Of a stretch of DNA of 64,000 bases, positions 18,728 through 26,723 are shown piece by piece. The DNA is taken from assembly GCF_005938385.1 (NCBI RefSeq), contig NZ_VCRA01000004.1, forward strand, positions 124,001 through 188,000, in the 5' to 3' direction. Below the pieces are notes generated by a model. It searched no databases, was not told the DNA's origin, and saw only the letters and a program-made list of their open reading frames with translations. Position numbers and translations under genes: made by a program. Positions within the stretch are counted from its first letter, which is position 1; the number at the start of each line of letters is the position of its first letter. The stretch is from Paenibacillus mesophilus (GTDB lineage: Bacteria > Bacillota > Bacilli > Paenibacillales > NBRC-103111).

Positions 18728-18781
18728 AACCTTCTCCTCTCCAACGACAAAATCGCTTCCACCCCATTGTAGCACATCGCC

Positions 18782-20152
18782 TTAGCAGAGCGGCAGCGAT
18801 ATTTTGAACCGGGTCCCGCAGCCGACATCGCTGTCGACTTGAATATGCCCTCCGTGATTTTTAATAATCCGGTAGCAAACGGCCAATCCTAATCCCGTAC
18901 CATCCAATTTTGTCGTAAAAAACGGGTCGAACAGCTTGGCTTGCGTGTGGTAGTCCATGCCCGTACCGTTGTCCTGCACCATGATCATCACTTTCGAGCT
19001 CTGCTTGACCGCGGAGATGCCGATCATGCCCCGCTCCGTATGCGTGCTGCCGCCAATGGCGTCGAGCGAATTTTTAACGATATTAAGCAGCGCCTGCTTC
19101 ATCTGTTTCACGTCAACACATACGGTCAGAGCCGGGTCGATCGGAGAGAGTGAAATGTCGCAGCCTTTGAGAATCGCTTCGCTCTCAAATAGCAGCCCCA
19201 CCTCCTTCAGCAGGCTGTCGACGTGAACCTCTTTCTTGACGGGTGTCGAAGGTTTGGACGAATTCAGAAATTCATAAATGATATCGTTGGCGCGGTCGAT
19301 TTCTTCGATCACGATTCTCGCATATTCTTCTTTGCCGAGCTCCACTAAATGGGGACGCAGCAGTTGGATGAACCCTCTGATCGACGTAAGCGGATTGCGT
19401 ATTTCGTGAGCGATCGCAGCGGCAATTTTGCCGAGCATGGCCAGCTTATCATTCTGGTAGGCGGACTGCTCGATTTTTTTGAATTCGGTAACATCCTTTA
19501 CGCTGATCAGAATGTCACCGTCCAGCTCTTCCCCGTACGTAGCCGTCACTAGAAAGTGGCGTCCGTGCTCGTCGATCACCTCATGAAATCGCAGCCTGTA
19601 CAGAAACATTTCCCGGTGCAGCTTGGCGATCAGCTTCCGAAACGAACGCGACAGGCCGGAATAGGAAACGAGCCCCGGCAAGTCCAGTCCGAGCAGCGCT
19701 CTGCGGGAAACGCCCAAATACCGTCCCATCAAGACGTTGACGAAGGAGATATACCCTTCGCTATCGAACAGGACGATCCCGCTGTCCATATGCTGTAAAA
19801 CGTTTTCATACTTGCTGGCGACCGATTGAAACGAATGGTGCGTCTTGAACAGCACGTTCCGAAGCTCCTCGATCATCTGTCCGTTATTGTCCGTATGATG
19901 AAACCCGAACCTGTACTGCGCCAGCAATTCCATCAAAAAAACAAAAGACAGCCGGTAATAGCGCAGCGCTTCTTCCGGGTCCACGCTTGCCGCAATCGTA
20001 TGCATGCTCTGTTCGTGGATATGGACGATTTCTTCCGGCTCTATCGTTTGCAGCGCCGCGCCGAGTGTCGACGCCGGATGCCGGGAGCCGCTGCTGCCGT
20101 CTTCGAAATATTGGGTCAGGGCTCTTATGTACTGCATTCTTAGTTCAGACAT
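18782..20152 (-). CDS. PAS-domain sensor histidine kinase with RsbU-N-like input region
   Basis: This is a soluble 456-residue histidine kinase. Residues 1-100 resemble the RsbU N-terminal domain (IEPEEIVHIHEQSMHTI). A PAS domain follows (MDSGIVLFDSEGYISFVN near 122, ending DGDILISVKDVTEFKKIEQ). The phosphoacceptor is His in AAAIAHEIRNPLTSIRGF near 244. The ATP lid includes NIVKNSLDAIG, DNGTGMD, FDPFFTTKLDGTGLGLAV and GHIQVDSDVG. It has no membrane segment and no partner response regulator gene beside it, which is how sporulation-type orphan kinases are organised; that role is an inference. GAGGTG precedes the ATG. Confidence 0.9.
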   Translation of the reverse strand: MSELRMQYIRALTQYFEDGSSGSRHPASTLGAALQTIEPEEIVHIHEQSMHTIAASVDPEEALRYYRLSFVFLMELLAQYRFGFHHTDNNGQMIEELRNVLFKTHHSFQSVASKYENVLQHMDSGIVLFDSEGYISFVNVLMGRYLGVSRRALLGLDLPGLVSYSGLSRSFRKLIAKLHREMFLYRLRFHEVIDEHGRHFLVTATYGEELDGDILISVKDVTEFKKIEQSAYQNDKLAMLGKIAAAIAHEIRNPLTSIRGFIQLLRPHLVELGKEEYARIVIEEIDRANDIIYEFLNSSKPSTPVKKEVHVDSLLKEVGLLFESEAILKGCDISLSPIDPALTVCVDVKQMKQALLNIVKNSLDAIGGSTHTERGMIGISAVKQSSKVMIMVQDNGTGMDYHTQAKLFDPFFTTKLDGTGLGLAVCYRIIKNHGGHIQVDSDVGCGTRFKISLPLC

Positions 20153-20201
20153 AGTGACACCTCTTACCTGAATGTTTACGCATTAACGTGCAGCCGGCCT
20201 T

Positions 20202-20220
20202 GCCGGGGTTTTTCCCCGGC
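20202..20220. other. Perfect 7-bp GC hairpin upstream of the sensor kinase
   Basis: GCCGGGG, TTTTT and CCCCGGC form a compact hairpin 50 bp upstream of the kinase start. It has no T-run on either side, so it may be a leader structure or an operator rather than a terminator. The rest of the 323-base gap (20153-20475) holds a direct repeat of CGCTAATAA near 20272-20290 and the rsgI terminator. Confidence 0.5.
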
Positions 20221-20305
20221 GAACTACCAGTATCATAGAGTTAATTCCATATGGCGTCAATCGCAAATAACCGCTAATAAACGCTAATAAGTTAGAACGA
20301 TGTCG

Positions 20306-20355
20306 AATAAAAAGAAAAGCGTTCTGCAGCCCCTCCAACCTTGGAACTACAGAAC
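20306..20355 (-). terminator. Terminator of sigI-rsgI
   Basis: CGTTCTGCAG at 20319-20328 pairs with CTACAGAACG at 20346-20355, and a T-rich run follows on the minus strand. Confidence 0.85.
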
Positions 20356-20475
20356 GTGATTTGAACTATATTGCCGACAATTTTCGCTTCTCGGACGCGT
20401 GTTACTCCCGTTATGCCCGTTAGCCGGACAAGCCGGAATTCATCGAATCGGTTTTCGTTGCCCTTTGCCCGGAGC

Positions 20476-21903
20476 TTACCGTTTGTCATCGTCTTTCTTG
20501 ATGTCGTCGTTCTTCTTGTTATCCTGCTCCTGCTCCTGCTTCTTCTTGTCTTCCTCTTGCTTCTTCTTGTCTTCTTCTTGCTTCTTGCGCTCTTGTTCCT
20601 GTTGCTTCTTTCGTTCTTCTTCCTGCTGCTTCTTGCGCTCTTCTTCTCTCTTCTTCTCTTCTTCCTGCTTCTTCTTGTCTTCCTCTTGTTTCTTGCGCTC
20701 TTGCTCCTGCTGCTTCTTTCGTTCTTCTTCCAGCTGTTTCTTCCGTTCTTCTTCCTTCTTTTTCTCTTCTTCCTGCTTCTTCTTATCCTGCTCCTGCTTT
20801 TTTCGTTCTTCTTCCTTCTTTTTCTCTTCTTCCTGCTTCTTCCGTTCTTCCTCTTTCTTGCGCTCTTCTTCCTTCTTCTTGTCTTCTTCTTTCTTCTTGT
20901 CGTCTTTATCCGAGGTCGTCGCAGGCTTCTGGCTCGAATTCGCCGTATTCTTGTTGTCGGTTTTGCTGTCGTTTTTGTTGTCGTTCTTTGCCGAAGTGAC
21001 CGTTCCCGGTTTGGTCGGATTTTTCTTGTCATCATCCGACTTCGACTTTTCTTTGACCTTTGCGTCAAGCTCGCCCGTTCGTTCGGCTTCCAGCAGTCTC
21101 GTCAGCACTTCCTTCATCGGTAGGTCGCTCGAGTTGATCAGCTTGTTCAGGCCGCCGGCATCCTTCGCGATTTTATGTACCGAATCGTCCTTCAGTGCAT
21201 TCAGATCGATATCGTTTCCGTTGTCTTTGGCGCTTAAGTATACGGCATATTTGCCGGCGGAAACGCCCTTCGTGAGCGCCTCCTCGCGAATGGTAGGCGG
21301 GGTTACGAACGCAGTGACTTGAATGGTCGAAGAGGCCTGCGGATGCTTCGTTTCGATATGCTTCGCAACGGTTTCTTTGACAATTTGTCCGAGGCTGCTT
21401 TCGTCTATTTTCGCTTCCTCGAACACTTTGGTGCTGGAGATGATCACGTCTCCTTCTTCCTTGCTGAAATACCCCTTTTGCTCCACTTGGTTCAACAGCA
21501 CTTCCGTTGCGACGGCGAGCGGCTTGCCCGCTACCTTCACATTTTGCAGCAGCAAAATACCGTCATCATTCAGTCCGCGCGCCTCCTGAACCTCGTTATC
21601 CTTGTCGATGCCAAACTCCACGCTCGGGTTAATGTCAAGTGTAACATAAGCGACGATCGGCTTGACTCCTTCCAAGTTGCCCCCTAGACCGGTAAAAATG
21701 ACGATACAGAATAGTACGGCGGCGGTCAGCGCAAACATGGCGGACAATACGGGTCTTTTCAGGCGATACGGAGGAGTGGAGAACAAAACTTCTTCGCCGA
21801 TCTGGCATACGCGTCCTGTGCGGGGGATTTTCTTGAATTGACCGTCCGGTGTAAGTACGACCAGATCCGCCTCGGTCATTTCCATCACGATGCCTTTGTG
21901 CAT
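20476..21903 (-). CDS. rsgI: Anti-sigma-I factor RsgI with long Lys/Glu-rich tail
   Basis: RsgI is a single-pass membrane protein that holds SigI inactive. The 475-residue protein begins with the RsgI N-domain (GIVMEMTEADLVVLTPDGQF), has one membrane segment near residues 54-74, and then the conserved VTLDINPSVEFGID, where the Asn-Pro bond is the self-cleavage site known in this family. From about residue 300 the outer tail becomes low complexity: first Asn/Lys/Asp/Thr, then about 130 residues of KKKEEERKKQE-type repeats. That part should form a long charged helix or coiled coil. No carbohydrate-binding module is present. It starts 4 bp after the sigI stop with GAGGAG, so it is co-transcribed. 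Confidence 0.93.
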   Translation of the reverse strand: MHKGIVMEMTEADLVVLTPDGQFKKIPRTGRVCQIGEEVLFSTPPYRLKRPVLSAMFALTAAVLFCIVIFTGLGGNLEGVKPIVAYVTLDINPSVEFGIDKDNEVQEARGLNDDGILLLQNVKVAGKPLAVATEVLLNQVEQKGYFSKEEGDVIISSTKVFEEAKIDESSLGQIVKETVAKHIETKHPQASSTIQVTAFVTPPTIREEALTKGVSAGKYAVYLSAKDNGNDIDLNALKDDSVHKIAKDAGGLNKLINSSDLPMKEVLTRLLEAERTGELDAKVKEKSKSDDDKKNPTKPGTVTSAKNDNKNDSKTDNKNTANSSQKPATTSDKDDKKKEEDKKKEEERKKEEERKKQEEEKKKEEERKKQEQDKKKQEEEKKKEEERKKQLEEERKKQQEQERKKQEEDKKKQEEEKKREEERKKQQEEERKKQQEQERKKQEEDKKKQEEDKKKQEQEQDNKKNDDIKKDDDKR

Positions 21904-21907
21904 GTTC

Positions 21908-22711
21908 TCACTCCTCTCCCGGTTGTTGTTCGGGGATGCTCAAGTAATTCTTCAAATACGGGTAAGGCCCGCTGTATATGAGAGCGACCGCAATAATAAA
22001 TTTACGGTTGCGCTCCAGCGTCTTCCGGGAGACGTTCACCTGGTCGAGCAGTTCTTTGATCGGCAGCATCTTCTTCGAGAGCACGATGGACATCATCGTT
22101 TGATCGCGCGCCAAAAGAGCCCCGATCGAAAATAACGCTTCTCTGGAATCACTGTGCTTGGGAGAGGCATCGACCAAGTCGCTGAAGGAAATCCCGAACT
22201 CCTGCAAGCAGCGGTTGAAGTCGATGATTTCGCTTTTTCGTTCTTCAATTGTTTTTTCTTTCTCGTATTGTTCAATCGCCTGATGAATTTCCACAGGGTT
22301 GACAATACTGTCCTCATCATCCTCCACTTCGAAGGAACTGTACGGAATTTGTCCCGTAAACCGAGACTCCTTGCGAATAAAATCGATCAGCCTCCGGCGT
22401 ATGACCGTCTCGGCGAAGCTCAAAAAAGACCTTCCCGATTCCGGCGAAAACTGGTTGATGGCTTCGTTAAAGGCTCCGAGTGCGATGCTGAACTCGTCAT
22501 CTCGCGACGGATCGATATATCGCTTGCAGAAGCGGCTCGTGACTTTGGCTACGTAAGGCTGGTAATCGGTAATAAACTGATTCCGCAGCCGGATATTTCC
22601 GTTCTGAATATGCATCACTTTTCGTTCGGGAGTATCGGGCATATCGGAAGAGTCGTGAGACTGGCGTTTTCCGAGAAACTTCTTGAACAAGACCAACAGC
22701 AAACGTTCCAC
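21908..22711 (-). CDS. sigI: RNA polymerase sigma factor SigI
   Basis: SigI is a heat-shock and cell-wall stress sigma factor of Bacillales. The 267-residue protein matches throughout: QNGNIRLRNQFITDYQPYVAK near 36-56, CKRYIDPSRDDEFSIALGAFNEAI in region 2, FLSFAETVIRRRLIDFIRKE, FGISFSDLVDASPKHSDSRE and the C-terminal LDQVNVSRKTLERNRKFI helix-turn-helix. The start may be GTG 22711 or TTG 22702; GAGGTGG lies over the former and at good distance from the latter. It is followed by its anti-sigma factor gene. Confidence 0.94.
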   Translation of the reverse strand: MERLLLVLFKKFLGKRQSHDSSDMPDTPERKVMHIQNGNIRLRNQFITDYQPYVAKVTSRFCKRYIDPSRDDEFSIALGAFNEAINQFSPESGRSFLSFAETVIRRRLIDFIRKESRFTGQIPYSSFEVEDDEDSIVNPVEIHQAIEQYEKEKTIEERKSEIIDFNRCLQEFGISFSDLVDASPKHSDSREALFSIGALLARDQTMMSIVLSKKMLPIKELLDQVNVSRKTLERNRKFIIAVALIYSGPYPYLKNYLSIPEQQPGEE

Positions 22712-22725
22712 CTCACACTACATGT

Positions 22726-22754
22726 TTCGAGTCAGCCCCATAAGATGTGGGGGT
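22726..22754 (-). promoter_or_regulatory. Candidate SigI-type autoregulatory promoter
   Basis: On the minus strand ACCCCC (22749-22754) and CGAA (22726-22729) resemble the C-rich -35 and CGAA -10 boxes of SigI promoters. The spacing of 19 bp is long for that class, so this is tentative. A TATAAT on the same strand about 45 bp further upstream could serve sigma A. Confidence 0.35.
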
Positions 22755-22803
22755 CAGGAAGACCCGATTCTTGTTATTATAGCACACAATTTTACGTCAG
22801 TTG

Positions 22804-22834
22804 AAAAAAACGTCCCTCCGCCAGGAGGGACGTT
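22804..22834 (-). terminator. Terminator of the 22.8 kb zinc-ribbon gene
   Basis: AACGTCCCTCC and GGAGGGACGTT form a perfect 11-bp stem with a 4-nt loop, followed on the minus strand by TTTTT. Confidence 0.95.
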
Positions 22835-22840
22835 TGGCGT

Positions 22841-23275
22841 TCAGCCCTTCCGGTTGCCGGAGGAGAACGCTTTTTTGTGCAGTTTGTTTCGTCGCTCATT
22901 TAACGCAGTCAATCGTTTTTTCAGTTGTAGCTCCCACTCGTCGTCCTTAAGCTGCTTGGCCACCGCGAGCAGATCTAGCGCCATATCGATCTGATCGTGC
23001 ACCACGTCGGCGGGATCCTCGGATTCGAGGTTGACACAATTGTCGTATAAGACCGCATCGTCTTTATGATCCACGTAATCGTGAAAGTCGACCTCGGCGG
23101 CACCGTCTCCATGGGCGTATTCGGCCAATATTTCGTACTCGCTCTCAACCCTATAATGAACCTCGACACGATGGCACACCGGGCAAAACAGCAGCGGAAC
23201 GTTATGAATATACGTCCCGATGTGCCGCAGCGTTCCTTTCGCACCGATCATACTCGCTCCGCAACAAAAGCTCAT
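22841..23275 (-). CDS. Hypothetical protein with N-terminal Cys pairs (zinc-ribbon-like)
   Basis: This 144-residue protein begins MSFCCGASM and has a CPVC pair at residues 31-34. Together these could hold one zinc ion, as in small zinc ribbons. The middle is acidic (EVDFHDYVDHKDD) and the C-terminal third is a Lys/Arg-rich helix (LQLKKRLTALNERRNKLHKK). AAGGAGGG precedes the ATG. It is transcribed in the same direction as sigI but is separated from it by a strong terminator. I do not recognise the family with confidence. Confidence 0.65.
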   Translation of the reverse strand: MSFCCGASMIGAKGTLRHIGTYIHNVPLLFCPVCHRVEVHYRVESEYEILAEYAHGDGAAEVDFHDYVDHKDDAVLYDNCVNLESEDPADVVHDQIDMALDLLAVAKQLKDDEWELQLKKRLTALNERRNKLHKKAFSSGNRKG

Positions 23276-23444
23276 CGCCCTGCACCCTCCTTCCCGGTCA
23301 TCGACAACTAGCGATTTCTATAACGTATTCGCCCTAGGAGGTGAAAATTCCTTTTCTACGGACCCGGCCATTATTAGGAAACTGGGGGGGTTAAGTTTAT
23401 TGGTTTAGCTGGTTTTCTAGGGGAATTTATATGTTATTATACAG

Positions 23445-23490
23445 TATAATGAAACCGATTGCTGCGAACACTCGGCTATACAACTTTTTA
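23445..23490 (+). ncRNA. Possible remnant of a second type I antitoxin RNA
   Basis: TATAAT at 23445-23450 is followed by a stretch resembling the antitoxin RNA at 25.6 kb, including an identical 17-nt block AACACTCGGCTATACAA (23467-23483). The 5' stem is reduced to CCGA/TCGG. No toxin frame is visible nearby, so it looks like a leftover. Confidence 0.4.
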
Positions 23491-24081
23491 CTAAGCGATA
23501 TCTGCGCCTTCTTTGAATTTTCTATCCATTTTGCGTTTTTCAGTCTCGATAAAATCATACACGTTCATAATCTCGTCTTCATAATTTTTATCTATTTCAA
23601 AGTAATCAACACCGTTATCTAGACATTTCTTTCTAAAAACATCATGTTCATTCACGTAGTCCGTAATGATTCCCTCTTCCGGATAGCCTCGGTCTTCTAT
23701 AGCGTTCCTGTGTTTCACAATATTAGATATGTAGTTTGTCTCAATATAATTTTGTGAAAAACCAAGAAAAACGGATATGATTTGTTCAGAGTATGTGGCT
23801 TCAAAGTCCTTTATATAGTGAGGCAGTATATAGCAGCCCTCAATAATAATATTTTGTTTATTCTCGATATTCGTCATAATGATTCCTTTTATAATCGGCC
23901 ACAATTTCTCGCCAATCAGTTCTGTACTATCAAGTGGCGTAAACCCGCAACCTGTATCTCCCCTGTACAATCCCATCTTTAAATGATCAATGGACAAATA
24001 AGGGATATGATATTTCTCAAGCAATTTTTGAGACATTAGTGTCTTGCCGGTGCAGCTGTTTCCACTAATTAGAATAACCAT
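23491..24081 (-). CDS. P-loop kinase-like protein
   Basis: This 196-residue protein opens with a Walker A loop, ILISGNSCTGKT (residues 3-14), followed by PYLSIDHLKMGLYRG and NIIIEGCYILP, the arrangement seen in small-molecule P-loop kinases of the adenylate-kinase-like and zeta-toxin-like groups. The substrate is not evident. AGGGGG lies ahead of ATG 24081. The base composition is much more AT-rich than sigI upstream, which marks entry into the island. It is the last of four same-strand genes, 24 bp after the NUDIX gene. Confidence 0.7.
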   Translation of the reverse strand: MVILISGNSCTGKTLMSQKLLEKYHIPYLSIDHLKMGLYRGDTGCGFTPLDSTELIGEKLWPIIKGIIMTNIENKQNIIIEGCYILPHYIKDFEATYSEQIISVFLGFSQNYIETNYISNIVKHRNAIEDRGYPEEGIITDYVNEHDVFRKKCLDNGVDYFEIDKNYEDEIMNVYDFIETEKRKMDRKFKEGADIA

Positions 24082-24105
24082 TATAACCCCCTGTCAATAA
24101 TGCCT

Positions 24106-24579
24106 TTAATCCACCCCAAATCCTTTACTGGGTCTGTTCACATATGGATTATGTGATTCTTCTTTCACGACTTTCCAGAAATAATCATGTTTCAATACTT
24201 CGGGATAAAGCTTATCCAATCCCTTGATCTCTTCCCTGCTTTTATAGACGACATCCATTATTTTTTGCTCGTTACTTGGCAGCTCGGGATCATATCCAAT
24301 TTTCGGTTCTTCATTCATTTTTTCTGCCAAAAAATAATGAATATACCCAACTTCACCTTTATCATTCCTACCTTCCTCTACCCATACTAATTTCTTTATT
24401 GTAATATCCAACCCTGTTTCTTCTTTCACTTCGCGAATCGCAGCTTCGCTGCTAAGTTCACCCTTTTCGATCATACCGCCCGGTACAATCCAATAAAATC
24501 CATCCGATTTCTTATGTCTTGTCTGTATAAGTAATACACGGTCGTGCTTATCCATCACAAATACTCTGACAACTGGCAT
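24106..24579 (-). CDS. NUDIX hydrolase
   Basis: This 157-residue pyrophosphohydrolase has a complete Nudix box, GGMIEKGELSSEAAIREVKEETGL (about residues 35-58), with the REVKEE core that binds Mg2+. Flanking parts (VFVMDKHDRVLLIQTRHK, LVWVEEGRNDKGEVGYIHYF) match small nucleotide-type members. ATG 24579 is preceded by AGAGGTG at 6 nt; an in-frame GTG at 24588 overlaps that site. It is in the AT-rich cargo run; the substrate is unknown. Confidence 0.85.
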   Translation of the reverse strand: MPVVRVFVMDKHDRVLLIQTRHKKSDGFYWIVPGGMIEKGELSSEAAIREVKEETGLDITIKKLVWVEEGRNDKGEVGYIHYFLAEKMNEEPKIGYDPELPSNEQKIMDVVYKSREEIKGLDKLYPEVLKHDYFWKVVKEESHNPYVNRPSKGFGVD

Positions 24580-24599
24580 TACATTCACCTCTATAGAAT

Positions 24600-25022
24600 T
24601 TAAAATCTATTATCGATCTTCCATGAATCGTTCTGTTTAATAATTAAATACGAAGTCTTATCCTTTGAACCATTACTCCATGTTCTTGTAATTTTAATTA
24701 CTAACTGGTTGTTGTCTTTAAAGTTATATTCATCAATGTAGTAATTTTTTAATTTCAGACTGTTTTTATTTATGTCGTAATATATTTTTTTCATCTCAGC
24801 TAAAGATTTCGTGTTAGTGTTATCTCCTGAGCACCAGAAGTACGCCCTTCTAACAAAGTCTTCGGTAGAAAACTCACTCCATTTGTTAATATCGTCAAAA
24901 TTGTTAAAGTAATTATTTATCGCGTACTGTAACTCCTGATCTTCAAACTCCTCTCCATGAGAGTTCTCATTCGAACAAGATATAAGAAATAAAAAACAAA
25001 AACACAATAACATCAGTCTCAT
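24600..25022 (-). CDS. Small lipoprotein of unknown function
   Basis: The 140-residue protein begins MRLMLLCFCFLFLISCSNE, a lipoprotein signal with lipobox LISC at residues 13-16. The mature part is polar and has an NTF2/SnoaL-like look (an acidic helix, then strands around LKNYYIDEYNFKDNNQLVIK and TSYLIIKQNDSWKIDNRF), but I would not name a family. GGGGGAG precedes ATG 25022. Its frame-open extension upstream overlaps the DUF962 gene and is not used. Confidence 0.65.
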   Translation of the reverse strand: MRLMLLCFCFLFLISCSNENSHGEEFEDQELQYAINNYFNNFDDINKWSEFSTEDFVRRAYFWCSGDNTNTKSLAEMKKIYYDINKNSLKLKNYYIDEYNFKDNNQLVIKITRTWSNGSKDKTSYLIIKQNDSWKIDNRF

Positions 25023-25062
25023 AATGCTCCCCCGTTCTTCGATTTCCCCTAGCCTAGTCCAT

Positions 25063-25389
25063 TCAATCATTAATCCATTCTGTTAGTACTTCTCTATTGA
25101 AGATTATTTCAAATGTTCTTACGAAAAACCAGATAAATCCAGCATAAAAACCAATCCACGGATATCTAAACGATGCTGGCTTATTCCCTTCAAAGTAGAA
25201 ATGCCCCACCCATGATAACGTATAATGGAGTACCGCTAAAACTAGAGTAATCCAGACATTAATAAACAGAAATATCCAGCCCAGGAATGCGGATAGAAAT
25301 GCAAAGTAATGAAACATTTGATTCGATTTGTTCTTGTGGGCATTTAAGTAGTATTTCATGTCCCTTTTTATTGTCTTTTTAATTTCCAT
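25063..25389 (-). CDS. DUF962/Mpo1-like membrane protein
   Basis: The 108-residue protein has four hydrophobic segments and the family pattern: YYLNAHKNKSNQMFHYF near residues 13-29, HYTLSWVGHFYFEGNKPASF near 55-74, and a C-terminal membrane segment. The conserved His residues correspond to the iron ligands of the yeast Mpo1 dioxygenase. Membership is likely; enzymatic activity is not shown. It heads the AT-rich four-gene run (minus strand) and is separated from a type I toxin gene by about 310 bp. Confidence 0.7.
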   Translation of the reverse strand: MEIKKTIKRDMKYYLNAHKNKSNQMFHYFAFLSAFLGWIFLFINVWITLVLAVLHYTLSWVGHFYFEGNKPASFRYPWIGFYAGFIWFFVRTFEIIFNREVLTEWIND

Positions 25390-25411
25390 TTGTGTTCTTC
25401 CTTTAATCGCG

Positions 25412-25500
25412 GGGTATCGACGAATAACAGGTTGTCACCTCGCCCAAAGGTCACTCAGTAGGCGGTGGCGTTACGCGAATACAATGTCATACTGAAAGTA
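25412..25500 (-). repeat. Possible decayed attC-like site
   Basis: The right part (TACGCGAATACAATGTCATA) resembles the GCGTGAATACGGTGTTATG end of the attC-like repeats at about two thirds of positions. The left part has GAATAAC and an internal GGCGGTGGCG stretch. The similarity is weak, and no matching core is found across the next gene. Confidence 0.25.
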
Positions 25501-25585
25501 ATGCCACCCATCTATACTTCTTTATTCGGCATTAAATTTAGTATTACGGGTTTTCAGCGGTTTGGGGATATGTTATGATTTGTAT

Positions 25586-25702
25586 TAAGAAAGCCGAGTG
25601 CGGCTAACACTCGGCTATACAATTGGCTTGGATGGGGTTATCCCTTCTGGTCAAAGGACAAAAACCCACCTACGGCCGGTTAACCTTAGGGTGGGTTTTT
25701 AC
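25586..25702 (+). ncRNA. Antisense antitoxin RNA of a type I toxin-antitoxin module
   Basis: An extended -10 promoter (TGTTATGAT, 25571-25579) on the plus strand leads into a predicted RNA. It has a 5' stem-loop AGCCGAGTG/CACTCGGCT (25592-25616) and ends in a hairpin with AAAAACCCACC and GGTGGGTTTTT arms (25660-25700). The 3' end overlaps the stop codon and 3' region of the toxin gene on the other strand, the arrangement known for txpA/ratA-like pairs. The RNA itself is an inference from these elements. Confidence 0.65.
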
Positions 25703-25794
25703 TTTCTCTTGTAGTTATTCCCGATGTATGTTAAAAGAGCTAGGACAAATGTTGCGAATAGAATCAAGATTGTTATTGCGTCTTTCAACTCCAT
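25699..25794 (-). CDS. Holin-like type I toxin (Hol_Tox/TxpA-BsrG-like)
   Basis: This 31-residue membrane peptide starts MELKDAITILILFATFVLAL and ends in a basic tail, KRK. That is the pattern of the putative holin-like toxins of Bacillales: a short DA-I head, one membrane segment and a charged end. A strong site GGAGGAGGTG precedes the ATG. The leader carries two hairpins (25811-25829, and CTTCGA/TCGAAG around 25831-25852) just upstream of the Shine-Dalgarno region, which could mask translation as in known type I toxins. An antisense RNA overlaps its 3' end. It lies between the cargo run and the cassette array. Confidence 0.8.
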   Translation of the reverse strand: MELKDAITILILFATFVLALLTYIGNNYKRK

Positions 25795-25966
25795 GGTCTC
25801 ACCTCCTCCAAAGTTTCCGAAGGAAACTTACTTCGAAAGCTTATGCTCGAAGGGAAACCATGCCCACCCAAGATTCAATTGTACTTGATTATTTTACCAC
25901 TAAAACTAAATTATGAATAGAATGTTTGTTCGCGATTTTAGCTATTTGAAAGTTGAATTGCCGACT

Positions 25967-26284
25967 TCATATCCGAACTCGTAACCATTTATTCCTCAGT
26001 GCTTCTTTGCTCTGGTCATAGTTGTTAACTGAAATTTGGTCTTCCATATCCTCAAAGGATTGCCACGATTCAATCTTCGGAACTCTAATATATCGCTCGC
26101 CAAAGTCCTCTTCAATTCTTTCCTTAAGTTCAGGGTCTGTATCCATATATTCACCTAACATTTCAACTTCCCCGGTTTGTTTGTCGAAATAATAAGTGAT
26201 CTCATAGCTTGTTTGTTCACCTGCAAAAACTAATTCTTCAAACTGTAAAGACGTTAATTTGATTTGTTCCAGCTCTCATTCCAT
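25967..26284 (-). pseudogene. UPF0158-like fragment fused to the tail of an 86-residue family gene
   Basis: The frame from ATG 26284 has a TGA at codon 3, then reads through a UPF0158-like segment (SYEITYYFDKQTGEVEML and GERYIRVPKIESWQSFEDME). It then joins SVNNYDQSKEAL and KWLRVRI, which copy parts of the protein at 29897-30157. Immediately downstream (25930-25966) is a copy of the start of the aspartic-protease gene found at 29.9 kb, ending after about ten codons. This is a recombination junction between cassette genes rather than a working gene. Confidence 0.7.
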
Positions 26285-26439
26285 CGAGATCACCCGCTTT
26301 GCAGAATGTTCACTTCATACTTTCGCTTAACGTACCTGAACGCCCGAACCCTTACTAGCTTATCTTCATCCTATCGTATAACGATCTCTGTATGTCTTGT
26401 GGTAAAATAAATGTAAAGTTCTTATTTGGGAGGTACATT

Positions 26440-26700
26440 ATGAAATGGTCTACGGTTAGAGATCATTACCCTGATAAATGGGTTTTAGTTGAAGCCATTG
26501 ACGCTACTTCTGTTAATAACCATCGAATCATTAATGAAATGTCCGTTATGTCTGATTTTCCTGATTCTAGACAAGCTTGGTCTGAATATAAAAAATTTCA
26601 CCTCGCTGAACCTGACAGGGAGTTCTATATATTCTTTACTGGAAATGAAACGATTGAAGTCATTGAACATCCCTTTCTAGGGTTTAGAGGAACGATATGA
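26440..26700 (+). CDS. 86-residue protein of an island family (copy 1, plus strand)
   Basis: This intact protein starts MKWSTVRDHYPDKWVLVEAI and is homologous along its length to the minus-strand protein at 29897-30157 (shared blocks include RDHYPDKWVL/RNHFPDQWVL, NNHRIINEMSVM, EYKKFHLAEPDREFYI and a final ERKW/EHPF segment). GGGAGGT lies 6 nt before ATG 26440. A TGTGGTAAAAT extended -10 box precedes it. It is the only island cargo gene clearly on the plus strand. I do not know the function; acidic and aromatic residues dominate. Confidence 0.75.
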   Translation: MKWSTVRDHYPDKWVLVEAIDATSVNNHRIINEMSVMSDFPDSRQAWSEYKKFHLAEPDREFYIFFTGNETIEVIEHPFLGFRGTI

Positions 26701-26723
26701 AGATTGAAATGCACGTGGCCTCC

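Noticed and set aside
20371..21123. Leucine-rich plus-strand frame opposite rsgI
   Set aside because: It is the mirror of the Lys/Glu codon repeats of rsgI; it has no ribosome site and an impossible composition.
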